Positions 31,890-41,318 of a stretch of DNA of 64,000 nt are shown one piece after another. Each line of letters begins with the position of its first letter. Position 1 is the stretch's first letter. Both the position numbers and the translations under genes were made by a program. The notes under the pieces were generated by a model. It was not told the origin of the DNA. It searched no databases and was given only the letters and a program-made list of their open reading frames with translations. This DNA is from Xylogone sp. PMI_703 (Eukaryota; Ascomycota; Leotiomycetes), in NCBI GenBank assembly GCA_021399445.1, contig JAJTUQ010000008.1, forward strand, positions 372,001-436,000, read 5' to 3'.

Positions 31890-32135
31890 ATGGGATCGTT
31901 CAACGTTGGTGCCACGTCGTTGGAATTGCGGATTGAGGACATACCATGGACAGCAGAAGATATGATGGTGGTCCAGTTGAAGGAGAAGGGGTACTCGTGG
32001 GCAGAGATTCAAAAGGCCATGCCGCATCGGAGTGAGGATAAGATCTAGAACGCTATTCAACAAAATTGAAAAGAAAGCGCCGTGAAACTTTACGGCGTCG
32101 AGCCCAACAGTGTGAGCTGCACAGCAACGATTAGG
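31890..32135 (+). pseudogene. Myb/SANT-like module, copy 3
   Basis: Reads ELRIEDIPWTAEDMMVVQLKEKGYSWAEIQKAM, then HRSEDKI, a TAG, and a frame-shifted basic tail (ALRRRA-like). It lies just downstream of the chromodomain frame and on the same strand. Only the N-terminal two helices are undamaged. Confidence 0.6.
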
Positions 32136-32567
32136 CGTGATGCCCTACATGTTTGAGGTATAGTGGCAGTCTAAGTACGCTATTCCACGAAGTCCAATGT
32201 AGGGCCTGCATTCGGAAATCTCGATAATAATACATTTTAGTCCGATACTAATAACACATTGCACTGTGTCCTTACAAACCTTTGTACACTCTTCCATCCA
32301 GGGACTTTTCTCACAATCCGTACCGTCTGACATCAACTACATGATTTTATATTCCCTTTGGACTTCAAGTTTCTTGTGGTAAACACGTACCAGTAAGATA
32401 TTGACCACTTTAAAAGGGATAGCAATCCATCTGACATTTGGTTCCGAGCTATCCTCAAGATTCAACCCCTCGATTCAGTGCAGGCCAATCGTGCGATCTT
32501 TTATCAAGCTACTCCTTAGCCCTTAGCCCTAAATCCAGTCCGGAAATGGCAGTGCCATCTTTCTTTC

Positions 32568-33293
32568 TTAAGAAAAGCCTTTATAATTTTCAGAAAATGG
32601 ACTTTCTCCCTCACAATCTGTCTCCACCTCTTGAACTCGGACGTACCCACATACTATATCATCTCCAGCTATGTGAAGAAACCTCTCGTAATCAAGAAGG
32701 AGCGTTCGGCCATTATAGCTAGCGATTCCACGTCCTATGAGGGCCCATTCCTCCTTTTTTACTTCTACAATCACATAACAGCCATTTAGTAAAAATAAAG
32801 TTAAGCTCTTGAACGTCATAGCGGACAGCATTCTTGATATTCGTCACCTTATCAATGAGCATTCTGCTCTCCCGATGTGACTGTCGGCCTGACTACCTTT
32901 TCCGTGTTGTATTAGATTTTCCATAAGGTCAGCTGTTTCCTGATCTAGGTTTTTCAGAATCTCTATAAGATTCTGCTTCTCTTTCTCCACACAATTTCTA
33001 GCACTTGTTCTCAGAATACCCTGCTCGGCATCGATATGCGGCTCATCTCCATTGTTGAAGTCGCCGTTTATACCCCCCACCTTGTAGGATCTTCCCAAGT
33101 TTTGAAGATACCAAATCAAACCTCGAGGGCTGTACCACCCGGAACTAAGACCGCATTTTCCATGCAAAGGAATAAAGACAGCGTTAAACCAATAGTCATT
33201 CCGCAGTTCCACACTGAATTTGTCTTTGGGCTTTAGTTGTTTAGAAGAGGGTACAAGAGGCGCAGACAGCTTCTGCATCTTGGTAAGGGTCAC
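32568..33293 (-). pseudogene. Unrecognised protein, two frames
   Basis: From 33293 the frame encodes FSVELRNDYWFNAVFIPLHGKCGLSSGWYSP, then KVGGINGDFNNGDEPHIDAEQGIL and a Glu/Lys-rich helix. Near 32850 the frame moves (DKVTNIKNAVRYDVQELNFIFTKW in one frame). Composition looks coding. I recognise no domain. Confidence 0.35.
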
Positions 33294-33504
33294 AATGTTA
33301 TCCTATGCATGTAGTACGACTCTCCCGTCCAATTCGCCACCAACTTATGTAAAAGGTGCACGAATCCACACCTCCGAGATAGTACATAAACCTTTAGTGG
33401 CAATACGGCATGAATAAGTGCGGGATCAAGTGTTATCCTTTTAATATTTACGCGGATGACAAGAAGCTGGCTCGTGATACCATATGGTGTGTGGTCGAGT
33501 TTAA

Positions 33505-33716
33505 TGTAAGAATCAACACAGGACATACCATGGACAGCAGAAGAAGATATGATGGTGGTCCAGTTGAGGGAGAAAGGATACTCATGAACAGAGATTCAAA
33601 AGGCTATGGCGCGTCGGAGTGAGGATGAGATCTATGAGCGCTATTTAACAAAACTGAAAAGAAAGCGCTGTGAAACTTTACGGCGTCGAGCCCGACGGCG
33701 CGAATTGCACAATTAG
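33505..33716 (+). pseudogene. Myb/SANT-like module, copy 4
   Basis: Reads DIPWTAEEDMMVVQLREKGYS, a TGA in place of the Trp conserved in copies 2 and 3, then TEIQKAMARRSEDEIYERY, LKRKRCETLRRRARRRE and a stop. The TGG-to-TGA change is the only interruption. Confidence 0.65.
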
Positions 33717-33754
33717 ATATGGATGCTTTGCTTAGAGTAATCACGTGTAGCTAT

Positions 33755-33832
33755 TAATCGTCGGCTCGTTTAATCGGCCTTCATTTCTAGTCTTCACTAG
33801 AAATGAAGGCCGATTAAACGAGCCGACGATTA
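33755..33832. mobile_element. Foldback MITE: perfect 37-bp inverted repeat with 4-bp loop
   Basis: Arms 33755-33791 and 33796-33832 are exact complements (TAATCGTCGGCTCGTTTAAT... ) around a CTTC loop. TA ends both arms. One arm recurs with a single mismatch at 54501-54537, upstream of a pogo-type helix-turn-helix fragment, which identifies the arm as the TIR of a pogo-like family. The TIR start ATCGTCGGCTCG also resembles that of pogo B (ATCGTTCGGCTT). It is best explained as two element ends joined with the interior lost. Confidence 0.85.
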
Positions 33833-33930
33833 TTATTTATGCTTGTTCACAAATCTAGATGGTTCGGAAGTGATTCCCTTTAATATAACCTGAAGAGCCA
33901 CGAGCCAATTAAATCTATTTCATAACAGAA

Positions 33931-34307
33931 TTATGCACCTGCATCAATGCCACCATTCTGGTCCAGCTGAGCATAACTCAGCGCTGTTTCCGGCACAGCA
34001 TCCTCAGACTTAACATCGGCACCATGGTTAACTAAGATCGAGGCGGCGCCCCAACGCTTTGGAGCTGCAGCAATAACTAGCGGTGTCGCTAGGTACGCAC
34101 TAGGAGAAATTCTACTCCACCTCCGTAGAATCCCTGCGGGGGAGAAGGGGCATTGTTGGAATGAGCCAGTAACAGCAAAGATCTCTTTTTGTTGCGCATC
34201 TCGTCTTCGTATCCATCTGAGGACGCCATCCCTATATTCATGTCAGATGACGGTGATCTGCGGTTATAAAATGGTAGGTTGTTAGCCGCCCAAGAAAACA
34301 GGGCCAC
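33931..34307 (-). pseudogene. Ankyrin-repeat protein remnant
   Basis: The 3' part reads ATPLVIAAAPKRWGAASILVNHGADVKSED, then ETALSYAQLDQNGG and a stop at 33931-33933: degenerate ankyrin repeats. The upstream frame (34307-34089) encodes MASSDGYEDEMRNKKRS, LLLLAHSN, PSPPQGFYGGG, the module also found at 24236-24420. The two frames differ at 34089, so a splice site or frameshift lies there. Confidence 0.55.
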
Positions 34308-35491
34308 AGATATTTACTCACGATCTTCCTAACATGACAAGACCTCCGGTGTTGGGTAGACGCTGCACAAAATCACCCTGACACCAGATACCACTACCAA
34401 ATCGCTCGAAATACGAGAATTTGTATTTATTGTAGCCATCCTCGCCGTGAAATTTGAGTGGTTAACTCGGAAACGGCTTTGTACAGACTAACTCGCCAGC
34501 TGCACCAGACTGCTCAATAGAGATCAGATCTGGACTTACGGCATCTAGAATATCAACTGTCATCTTTAAAGCTTTGACCTGGATTTCACCAGCGTAGACT
34601 GGTAGAAGTAGTATACTACTTATAACTGTAAATCGTGAAACTCTCTCAGCAAAATATATTATAGTATAAGTTATATTTATAAGAGATAACATGTAAAATA
34701 GTTATATATATCTATTCCCCTGCTCATCGAGATAAGTTAAACTATAGATAGAAATGTAATAGAATAGAACTAGTAATAAAAGTTTACAGATAAGACAAAA
34801 CCAGTTAATATTATTACTCTTAACTTTATTAGATCAAATTAATCTTCTACAAGTAATTTAATGTTAATTAACCTCTTAACATAAAGAGATAAAAATGAGT
34901 ATAAGGATAAAGAATTTTATATAATATAATAACTTTACTTCTAAGATTAACAAGATATTTAAAAGATATATTAAATATTATAAGTTAAGTATAAAGCTTT
35001 TATTTATTAAGAATTATATGAATTTATATAATTAATAAAATATATTAAAACCTTTTAAACTTCTTAAGTCCTTTAAGTCTTTAAACCCTTTAAACCCTTT
35101 AGGTCCTTTAAGTTTATCACGTGATTCCTTTATTATATAACTTAAAATAATGTTAAGTTCTTTATATAGTTTTTATTATTAAGCTTTAAGCTTAATATTA
35201 TCCGTATAAGTTTATAATAAATTTAAACTAATTAAACTAATTAATTAATCACTTTTATTAAAATTTTTAGATTAACCTTATTTTAATAATAATAATATAA
35301 TTATTAAGTTAAATATAAATTTAATGTAAAATATAAAATTATAATATTTACTTATATTTTATACTCTTTTTTTAAGTTAAAATACTTAACTGTTAATTTA
35401 AACTGAAAATTCATATTTAAATACTTGTCGGTACACTCCCATAACGCGTAGCACGACGTAATACTGTGATTACGGTATGCTAATTGCGTTA

Positions 35492-35619
35492 TGTTGGGAG
35501 ATGGTTATTGATTCTACTATGTATAGCCGGAGGGGTTATATAGCATACGGCTACGGTTTCCCTCCGGAATAGGTTTAGCTTACAGGCACGTGATAGACAC
35601 GTGCTGGTATGAACCAACA
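35492..35619. repeat. GC-richer island with TGTTGG...CCAACA ends
   Basis: A 128-bp block bounded by a 6-bp inverted end lies inside the AT-rich tract. The TG..CA ends are LTR-like, but no 5-bp duplication flanks it, so solo-LTR status is a guess. Confidence 0.3.
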
Positions 35620-36121
35620 ATACTTTAATCTATTTATAATAAGTTCTTATTTCTTTAATACGTTAAAATATTAAGATATTAATTAATTAAAAAAATCATA
35701 ATAAATTTAATTTATTTTAACAATTATAAATAAATAATAATAATAATTACTTATAAGGTAATCTTTTATTATATTATTTATATATTATATATACTTTATA
35801 TTCTTTAATAAGTTAAATATAATGAAAATTAAGTTTTACCTTTTAAGAAGATTCTTTTAAGAATTTATATATATACTTATTATCTATAAACCTTTAAACT
35901 ATTATCTTTTTATCATTTTAACTTTAATTAATACACTTTATAAAGACTTATAACTTACATTTTACTAAAATTATTATACAGATTATTATTTATATAATTA
36001 TAATTATAATTATATATTATATTATATTAAGCTTTAAGCTTTTATTAACCCTTTATAACCTTAATATATACTTATACACTTTATTGTTAAGATTATGACC
36101 ATTAGGCTCATATTATGGAAG

Positions 36122-36314
36122 TGTTGGTTCACTAGGCACTACCGTATTGTAGGGTTGAATAGGCTTATATTGGCTTATACATTGTATGCTTTTATTTGTG
36201 CTCAGTATTTAAGGAGTTGAACCCTTAAATACTCTCTTACCGGATTATTAGTCGTTCCACTCCGATCGCATAGCTACCGAGCGCCAGTATGCTCTGCTCC
36301 CATAATTCCTAACA
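36122..36314. repeat. Second GC-richer island, TGTTGG...CTAACA ends
   Basis: A 193-bp block of normal composition surrounded by AT-rich sequence. It starts TGTTGGTTCA, the same as the complement of the 35614-35619 end and its neighbourhood (TGTTGGTTCATACC), so the two islands may be related termini in opposite orientation. Confidence 0.3.
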
Positions 36315-36519
36315 TTTATAAGATTTAAAAAGAGATATAAATTTATAACACTTTAAACATTATCTTAAAGAGATTAAGATTAAGTACTTTAAGATATTAT
36401 AATAATAAACTCTTAAGTTTATTAACTTTTATATACCTTTATTAAACTTTTACTCTTTTTTAAAGTTATAATAATAATATATTACTTTATTTAATGACTT
36501 TAAGATGATAACCTTAACC

Positions 36520-37628
36520 GTGACTGATAATGATCGACAATGGCAGGGAGCAATTTCGGACTTTTCTGCCCTTTTAACATGCTCTTATTGGTGCAGCCAG
36601 GCAAAATCGACAACTAGCCTTAATTCAGATGTAAGTCTTCAAGGCATCGTAGTGTTTTAATTTTAGCAGTCAGCAGTCGTTTCTACAGTTTAACAAGCAC
36701 TTTGTTCAATGGAAACTGTTCCTATTATGCTTTATAATTACGAACGGATATGGTCCATTAACTCTGGCCATCGTGACGGCATGCTCACATGGACGAAAAT
36801 TAGGGGACTGGTCCTTGAATTAAGCGAGACATAAATTCAGTTATACTGGTAACCTCGCATGGTAAAAGAATCTTAAAATAGAAATATGGCCGAAGGCGCA
36901 TGTGAGAACTCTGTATTCTGGAAGCGGGCTAAGAAGTGTTACCACCTACGTATAAAATAAAAGAAGAGGACTGACGTCAAGATCGATCACAATCACATGA
37001 AGCCCAAGCCAGAGTCCATAACCTCGTTATTACCGTCAATCGATCTCACATGCTTACCTACCTCCAGTGTATTGTAAGCCATCGTTGCCCTGATTGAAAC
37101 TAGGCAGTTTGTTGCAGGCATTGCCCATCCAGGACTACCCAGAATACCTTTCCTCCTTCTATCTTTCACCCTAGTAATACGAGAGATGAAACTCAATCGT
37201 CGTTAAAGCTGGGGTCAACCAATCATATATTAGCTAGCGCCATGGAATGAAACCTTGTTGTGTATAGCTTGGCATAGAATCTGGCCCATGACTGAAATGC
37301 ACGGCGCCAGCCACAAATACCGTAGAATCTCAACTAAGGGATAATTGAGCTAGCTGGGATCCTGTATTAATCAGAGTAGATAAAAGCGATCACAACCTTA
37401 TATAGTTTAGCTGTATCAAAGGTCTTGGGGCGTCCTAGAATTTAAATTACCAGTATGGGCAGTTAAAACAACAATAACAACAAATAATAAATCCCTACTA
37501 TAGCATTTCTGGCTGAGCTATACTATTTACATGACTAATTACCGAAGTGGTGAGATTAAAACCCCTGTTGGTTCAACTGAGATTCTACGGTTCTACTGCT
37601 GGAACAGTGTGATAGAAACCTAATTGAC
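36520..37628. other. Intergenic region, no gene recognised
   Basis: Short open frames only (for example 36993-37196 minus). The right end is the promoter region of the lectin gene at 37742. Confidence 0.4.
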
Positions 37629-37636
37629 TATATAAG
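37629..37636 (+). promoter_or_regulatory. TATA box of the lectin gene
   Basis: TATATAAG lies 106 bp upstream of the ATG at 37742, followed by a pyrimidine-rich leader (CTCTCC, TTCTCTCCC, CCTTCTCTGTC), as is usual for well-expressed fungal genes. Confidence 0.5.
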
Positions 37637-37741
37637 CGTGGCTATCGCTCTCCAGGATCCCTTCATACATTACAACCTTTTCAGTTCTCTCCCACAAGCA
37701 AAACTTTCATCTACAACCTGCTCCTCCAGCCTTCTCTGTCA

Positions 37742-39379
37742 ATGTCCAAGAAACCTCTTCTCTCTGTCACTGAGGTGACGTCAGTCGGCCAGGGTTATAA
37801 CACTTTCCTGGCCACTGCTATGCCTAGTCTGGTCGATACTAACACTAGCAGTAGTGCAAGCGTCTTCACTCCATCCGTGAGCATTTGTACCTCGTCACAT
37901 GATGTCTACAATAGCCTCAGTATCGATGCTTCCATTGCTATGAACACTCTGTGGGGTTCGTTCGAAGACAAAATGAAATATATCAAGAGCCTACGAGTTA
38001 CCAGCACTTCAGTAGTCATTCTCGTCACTGCTACCGTGGAAAATCAGTATTCCATTCAGGGACCTCCTGTCTTTCGGGAACAATACACGGATGCAAAGAC
38101 GGTGTATTATCAGGGTGGAGACTCGTTTGTCTCAGGTATAACTCAAGGAGCCCAGTTTATTGCTTCCTTCGTCTTTCATGCCACGACGGAGGAGTCTTAC
38201 CAAAATGTCATCAATACCGCTGAAGCTACTTTCAACGGCTTTTCCACTTCCATAGACGCTAGTCTGACCACCGACATTAAAAATATTTCCGCCTCCACCC
38301 AGGTCAACGTTCAGTTCAATTCTACCGCTATTGGTCTTGGAACCACACCATACCCGAATGTCCCCGACGGAGTGGTCGACTTCGCTCTCAAACTTAATAC
38401 TCTTCCGCTCACCAGCCCCCAAGTTCTCGATTTTGCTACAACACCATACAGTGCAGTGGCTGGTTGTCCAGATTTTACTCAAATTGTCCTTTATGCAGTC
38501 AAGTATCAAGATCCTACCGATAGTGGTCTCGGCATTTCTGACTTGGAGTTGATGGCCAAGTCGTGTCACGATGCAACTACATTAACCGGCATTACCTATG
38601 ACTATTATAACCTTCGTGGCGTCGACCCGAGCATTGACAAGAATCTCCAAGGACTTGAAAATATCATCCAAGCCATTTCTGATTGGAGAATGAAAGTCTA
38701 TATTGATCCCACGGTGCCTAATATTACAGACCCAACCATTGACAAAACTTTATTCAAAGAAGCCGTGGCTAACTATCAACTGAAATCGGGCTCGCTATAT
38801 GGAGGTCTCGGTGGCGGTCCATTCGTCGACATTCAACCTGATTGGATTCCATGGGGTGTCAAACTCACTGGTTCCCAATTATGGGCCGGAGGTGCTATCC
38901 AACGAATTCAAAATACCTATTCCACACAGCTCGACGGTACATCCATCAGCGTTCCATATCATGGTTACGACACTGATAACACTACTCAATACAGCTTTCA
39001 GTTTGGCCCTAACGATACCATCACAGCCGCCGGTTGTACATTCGAAAACCGGTTTGGTGACACGCTTGTCGAGAATATCTCAATCGCCGTTGATAATCAG
39101 GATGCTCTTGTTCTACCACCCGTTATCTTCACCGGCATTCAGAACTGGACTTTCCCCTCTAATAGTCGATTTGTTGGTTGGGCAGGCCGATCTGATAGGT
39201 ATTTAAATGCTCTTCAGGCTCAGTTTGTCATTTTCTCTCCCGCCAAGTGGAAGATGCCAGAGATGGTTCAAGTTCGAAACAACCCTTTCAGATGTAGGTT
39301 TTCGATTAGCCCCCTCCTTACGGACCATCCATCTAACTCCAAGACCAAAACCAGCCCGACCATCACCATTCAAAAGTAG
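37742..39379 (+). CDS. Jacalin-like lectin protein with a putative pore-forming-type N-terminal domain
   Basis: A 545-codon frame without introns. Residues about 45-200 contain DASIAMNTLWGSFEDK and GGDSFVSGITQGAQFIASFVFHA. The latter resembles the conserved GDxFVxxIxxGG strand of MACPF-type pore formers, but similarity is limited to this stretch. Residues about 345-500 look like a jacalin-type beta-prism lectin (GGLGGGPFVDIQ, AIQRIQNTY, ISVPYHG, FVGWAGR). There is no signal peptide. The last 40 residues are low-complexity and may be read-through of an intron, because an unrelated but convincing coding frame begins at 39381. Lectin/pore-former fusions in fungi are thought to act in defence or competition; a role here is speculation. 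The lectin call is more secure than the pore-former call. Confidence 0.6.
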   Translation: MSKKPLLSVTEVTSVGQGYNTFLATAMPSLVDTNTSSSASVFTPSVSICTSSHDVYNSLSIDASIAMNTLWGSFEDKMKYIKSLRVTSTSVVILVTATVENQYSIQGPPVFREQYTDAKTVYYQGGDSFVSGITQGAQFIASFVFHATTEESYQNVINTAEATFNGFSTSIDASLTTDIKNISASTQVNVQFNSTAIGLGTTPYPNVPDGVVDFALKLNTLPLTSPQVLDFATTPYSAVAGCPDFTQIVLYAVKYQDPTDSGLGISDLELMAKSCHDATTLTGITYDYYNLRGVDPSIDKNLQGLENIIQAISDWRMKVYIDPTVPNITDPTIDKTLFKEAVANYQLKSGSLYGGLGGGPFVDIQPDWIPWGVKLTGSQLWAGGAIQRIQNTYSTQLDGTSISVPYHGYDTDNTTQYSFQFGPNDTITAAGCTFENRFGDTLVENISIAVDNQDALVLPPVIFTGIQNWTFPSNSRFVGWAGRSDRYLNALQAQFVIFSPAKWKMPEMVQVRNNPFRCRFSISPLLTDHPSNSKTKTSPTITIQK

Positions 39380-39380
39380 G

Positions 39381-39935
39381 GAACCTCCCGCTCTACCCAT
39401 CCCTACTGACCCTTCGGACAGACCTCACGTCTTAGACGACGTGATCGGCATCATGACCGCCTTCGTTCAAGCTAAATACACCGAACTCTGCAATGCCAGA
39501 GGGATTTTCCAACAGAAAGGCGGCTGGGAAGGCTGGCTTCAAGTTGAACTGGCAAGTGTCATGAACCAAAACTTCACCAGCGCCAGTGTATTCCGTGAAG
39601 AGCGCCCCTTCAACGGCAGCAATGAGCGAGTTGATTTGCAGCTAGAGAAAACTGGCGAAGAAGATCAAATTATCGAACTTAAAACCGAATCTCTCTTCAA
39701 TGGGCCTCGGAACTTTCTCACCGGAGTCAAGATTGATATTGATTCATTCCAACGCTTAACTCTGACAAAAAGACCCGCCAAGGTATATGCAGTCGGCTTT
39801 TCGTGCTCACCAGAGGCTCATAATCTCTGTGGCCAGTTGAACGCTTGGTTACCTTATACGAATATTGAAATGTATCTTCTGGGAGATAGTCTAGGCTACC
39901 CACTTAGCATGTACGTCTACCGGGCTGATAAATAG
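39381..39935 (+). CDS. PD-(D/E)XK-like domain protein, possibly a 3' exon of the lectin gene
   Basis: From about 39381 the frame encodes EPPALPIPTDPSDRP, then IMTAFVQAKYTELCNARG, GGWEGWLQVELASVM, NERVDLQL and DQIIELKTES. The spacing Asp(RVD)...Glu-Leu-Lys (IELK), after an upstream Glu (VELA), fits the restriction-endonuclease-like PD-(D/E)XK fold. The end is NIEMYLLGDSLGYPLSMYVY. The frame is open further upstream (39207), but that part is antisense-like and overlaps the lectin frame. A donor GTAGGT at 39294 and acceptor TAG at 39379 do not keep the frame together, so fusion is unproven. Catalytic residues appear complete; function is unknown. Confidence 0.5.
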   Translation, partial: EPPALPIPTDPSDRPHVLDDVIGIMTAFVQAKYTELCNARGIFQQKGGWEGWLQVELASVMNQNFTSASVFREERPFNGSNERVDLQLEKTGEEDQIIELKTESLFNGPRNFLTGVKIDIDSFQRLTLTKRPAKVYAVGFSCSPEAHNLCGQLNAWLPYTNIEMYLLGDSLGYPLSMYVYRADK

Positions 39936-40548
39936 CTATTTCAGCTTATCAAATTTTATTCTTTTCTATTAAAAAACTTTCAATATCCCCCTGATTCGAC
40001 ATAAGCAAAATCCATAGTGCAATAAGCCTGCATATCTAGCCCGTATGATACTTCAAAGTTTCGGTAATCGTATCGTAGACCTTGGATTTCCAACCTTTAG
40101 CCTGTCGATTTGTGACTTGAACTTAACACGTTTAAACGTAGTCATACTCGGGGTTCCGTTATCCGTAACCTAGCCAAATTGTATAGTACGGAGGCTCTAT
40201 TCGCTGCTAGTCTGGTGATGTGCCATGAAACGAAGTGAAAGGGAATACTACCGGCCACGTGAGAAAGGAGGGGGGTGGAATGAAAAGCTGGAAACCCCTG
40301 CAAGAAAAACCGCTGCCAAGCCTCGCGTGCCCTGAAACGAACGAAGTGAGGAGGGGGAAACTTTCTGCACGTGACAAGACCAAAACCCTTATTTTGGGAG
40401 AAGTCGTGGTTGACTGCCAAAACCCCTAACAAATTTGCGCCAAGACATGCCCAAAATCGGGATGATTGGTTGCCCCTTTATCTATGCTTGGGGACCCTTC
40501 ATCGCCACTAGTGACTCGGAGGGGTCTCTGCGTTGATTTTTCACGCTC
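39936..40548. other. Intergenic region
   Basis: No gene recognised. Overlapping short frames at 40142-40432 on both strands look random. GATTGGTTGCCCCT at about 40463 recurs near 42692, perhaps a small dispersed repeat. Confidence 0.35.
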
Positions 40549-41073
40549 ATGAAGTTGATTGGTGAGTTTCCCATAGCACCGGATCGCCCTTTCTCCTGCC
40601 CGCTGCTGAACGTTTCAACAGCCACCCTGGGGACCACAACCGACTCTGAGACCTACAATATGCACTGCCAGCTGAACGATGGGTCGACTCTCTTGCACCA
40701 TGGCCTCCAGAGCACAGTCTACGACTCCTCGAACAAGACATCTGCCACCTTTATGGTCTCCATTTACTTCAGAAATGGAAAACGTTGGGTCAATTTCCCA
40801 ACTCTTACTCTGCAGTCTCGTCTATTTATCACCGGTCGTATTTTTGGGATCACTGATCTGCATCGGCTCGCAATCCTCGTGGATTATGTTTACTTCATCC
40901 CAAACCTTGGCCCGGCTAGCATGTCTTCGGGAGACCCCTCTCCCGCTACGGAAACGCAAGCACTCGGACCGGTGGACCAATCGTGCCGCTCCTTCGACTT
41001 CCACCAAACGGCCTCGAACAGTGGCCGCCGCGCTTGGATTCTAGGTCCTGCTCGAAGAACGTCAGACCTATGA
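40549..41073 (+). CDS. Unrecognised protein with OB-fold-like segment
   Basis: 174 codons. The middle part (FMVSIYFRNGKRWVNFPTLT, LFITGRIFGITDLHRLAILV, DYVYFIPN) has the beta-rich pattern and TGRIFG turn of an OB-fold. A similar arrangement (a W...P linker, then V/ITGxxxG) occurs in hypothetical fungal proteins near transposons. The C-terminal third is Ser/Pro/Arg-rich. The start is uncertain: a GTGAGT donor at 40561 could make codons 1-4 a separate exon. Confidence 0.4.
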   Translation: MKLIGEFPIAPDRPFSCPLLNVSTATLGTTTDSETYNMHCQLNDGSTLLHHGLQSTVYDSSNKTSATFMVSIYFRNGKRWVNFPTLTLQSRLFITGRIFGITDLHRLAILVDYVYFIPNLGPASMSSGDPSPATETQALGPVDQSCRSFDFHQTASNSGRRAWILGPARRTSDL

Positions 41074-41318
41074 AGAGTCTCTTACTCGGGCCACCCCTAC
41101 CTCCGACGATGTCCATTTAACACTCTATCCGTGATGTAAGCAGGAAGTTCCTAACAGGTTCCCTAGGCCACTTCTTACGGGTGTTAGCCCCAAATCATAT
41201 CCTTTATAAAACGGGGGAAGGTCACTATGTGCCGACAGACTTCTCGCTTTCTATAGGCGATATGAGCGCCCTAGTTGCGCCAGCTCTTCGATGGAGGTAT
41301 TTGGAACGCCCCCAGTAA

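Larger units (their letters stand above)
34640..36500. other. Extremely AT-rich tract, probable RIP-degenerated repeats
   Basis: Almost only A, T and short runs; no open frame above 60 codons. It is interrupted by two islands of normal composition (35420-35620, 36090-36310). In Pezizomycotina such isochores usually come from C-to-T mutation of transposon copies. The original element cannot be identified by eye. Confidence 0.8.

Noticed and set aside
35492..36314. The two GC islands as the paired LTRs of one retrotransposon
   Set aside because: They differ in length and content, appear in opposite orientation, and no 5-bp duplication flanks either.
39207..39380. N-terminal half of the 242-codon frame as real coding sequence
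   Set aside because: It overlaps the lectin frame, has random-looking composition, and the clear domain begins only after 39381.
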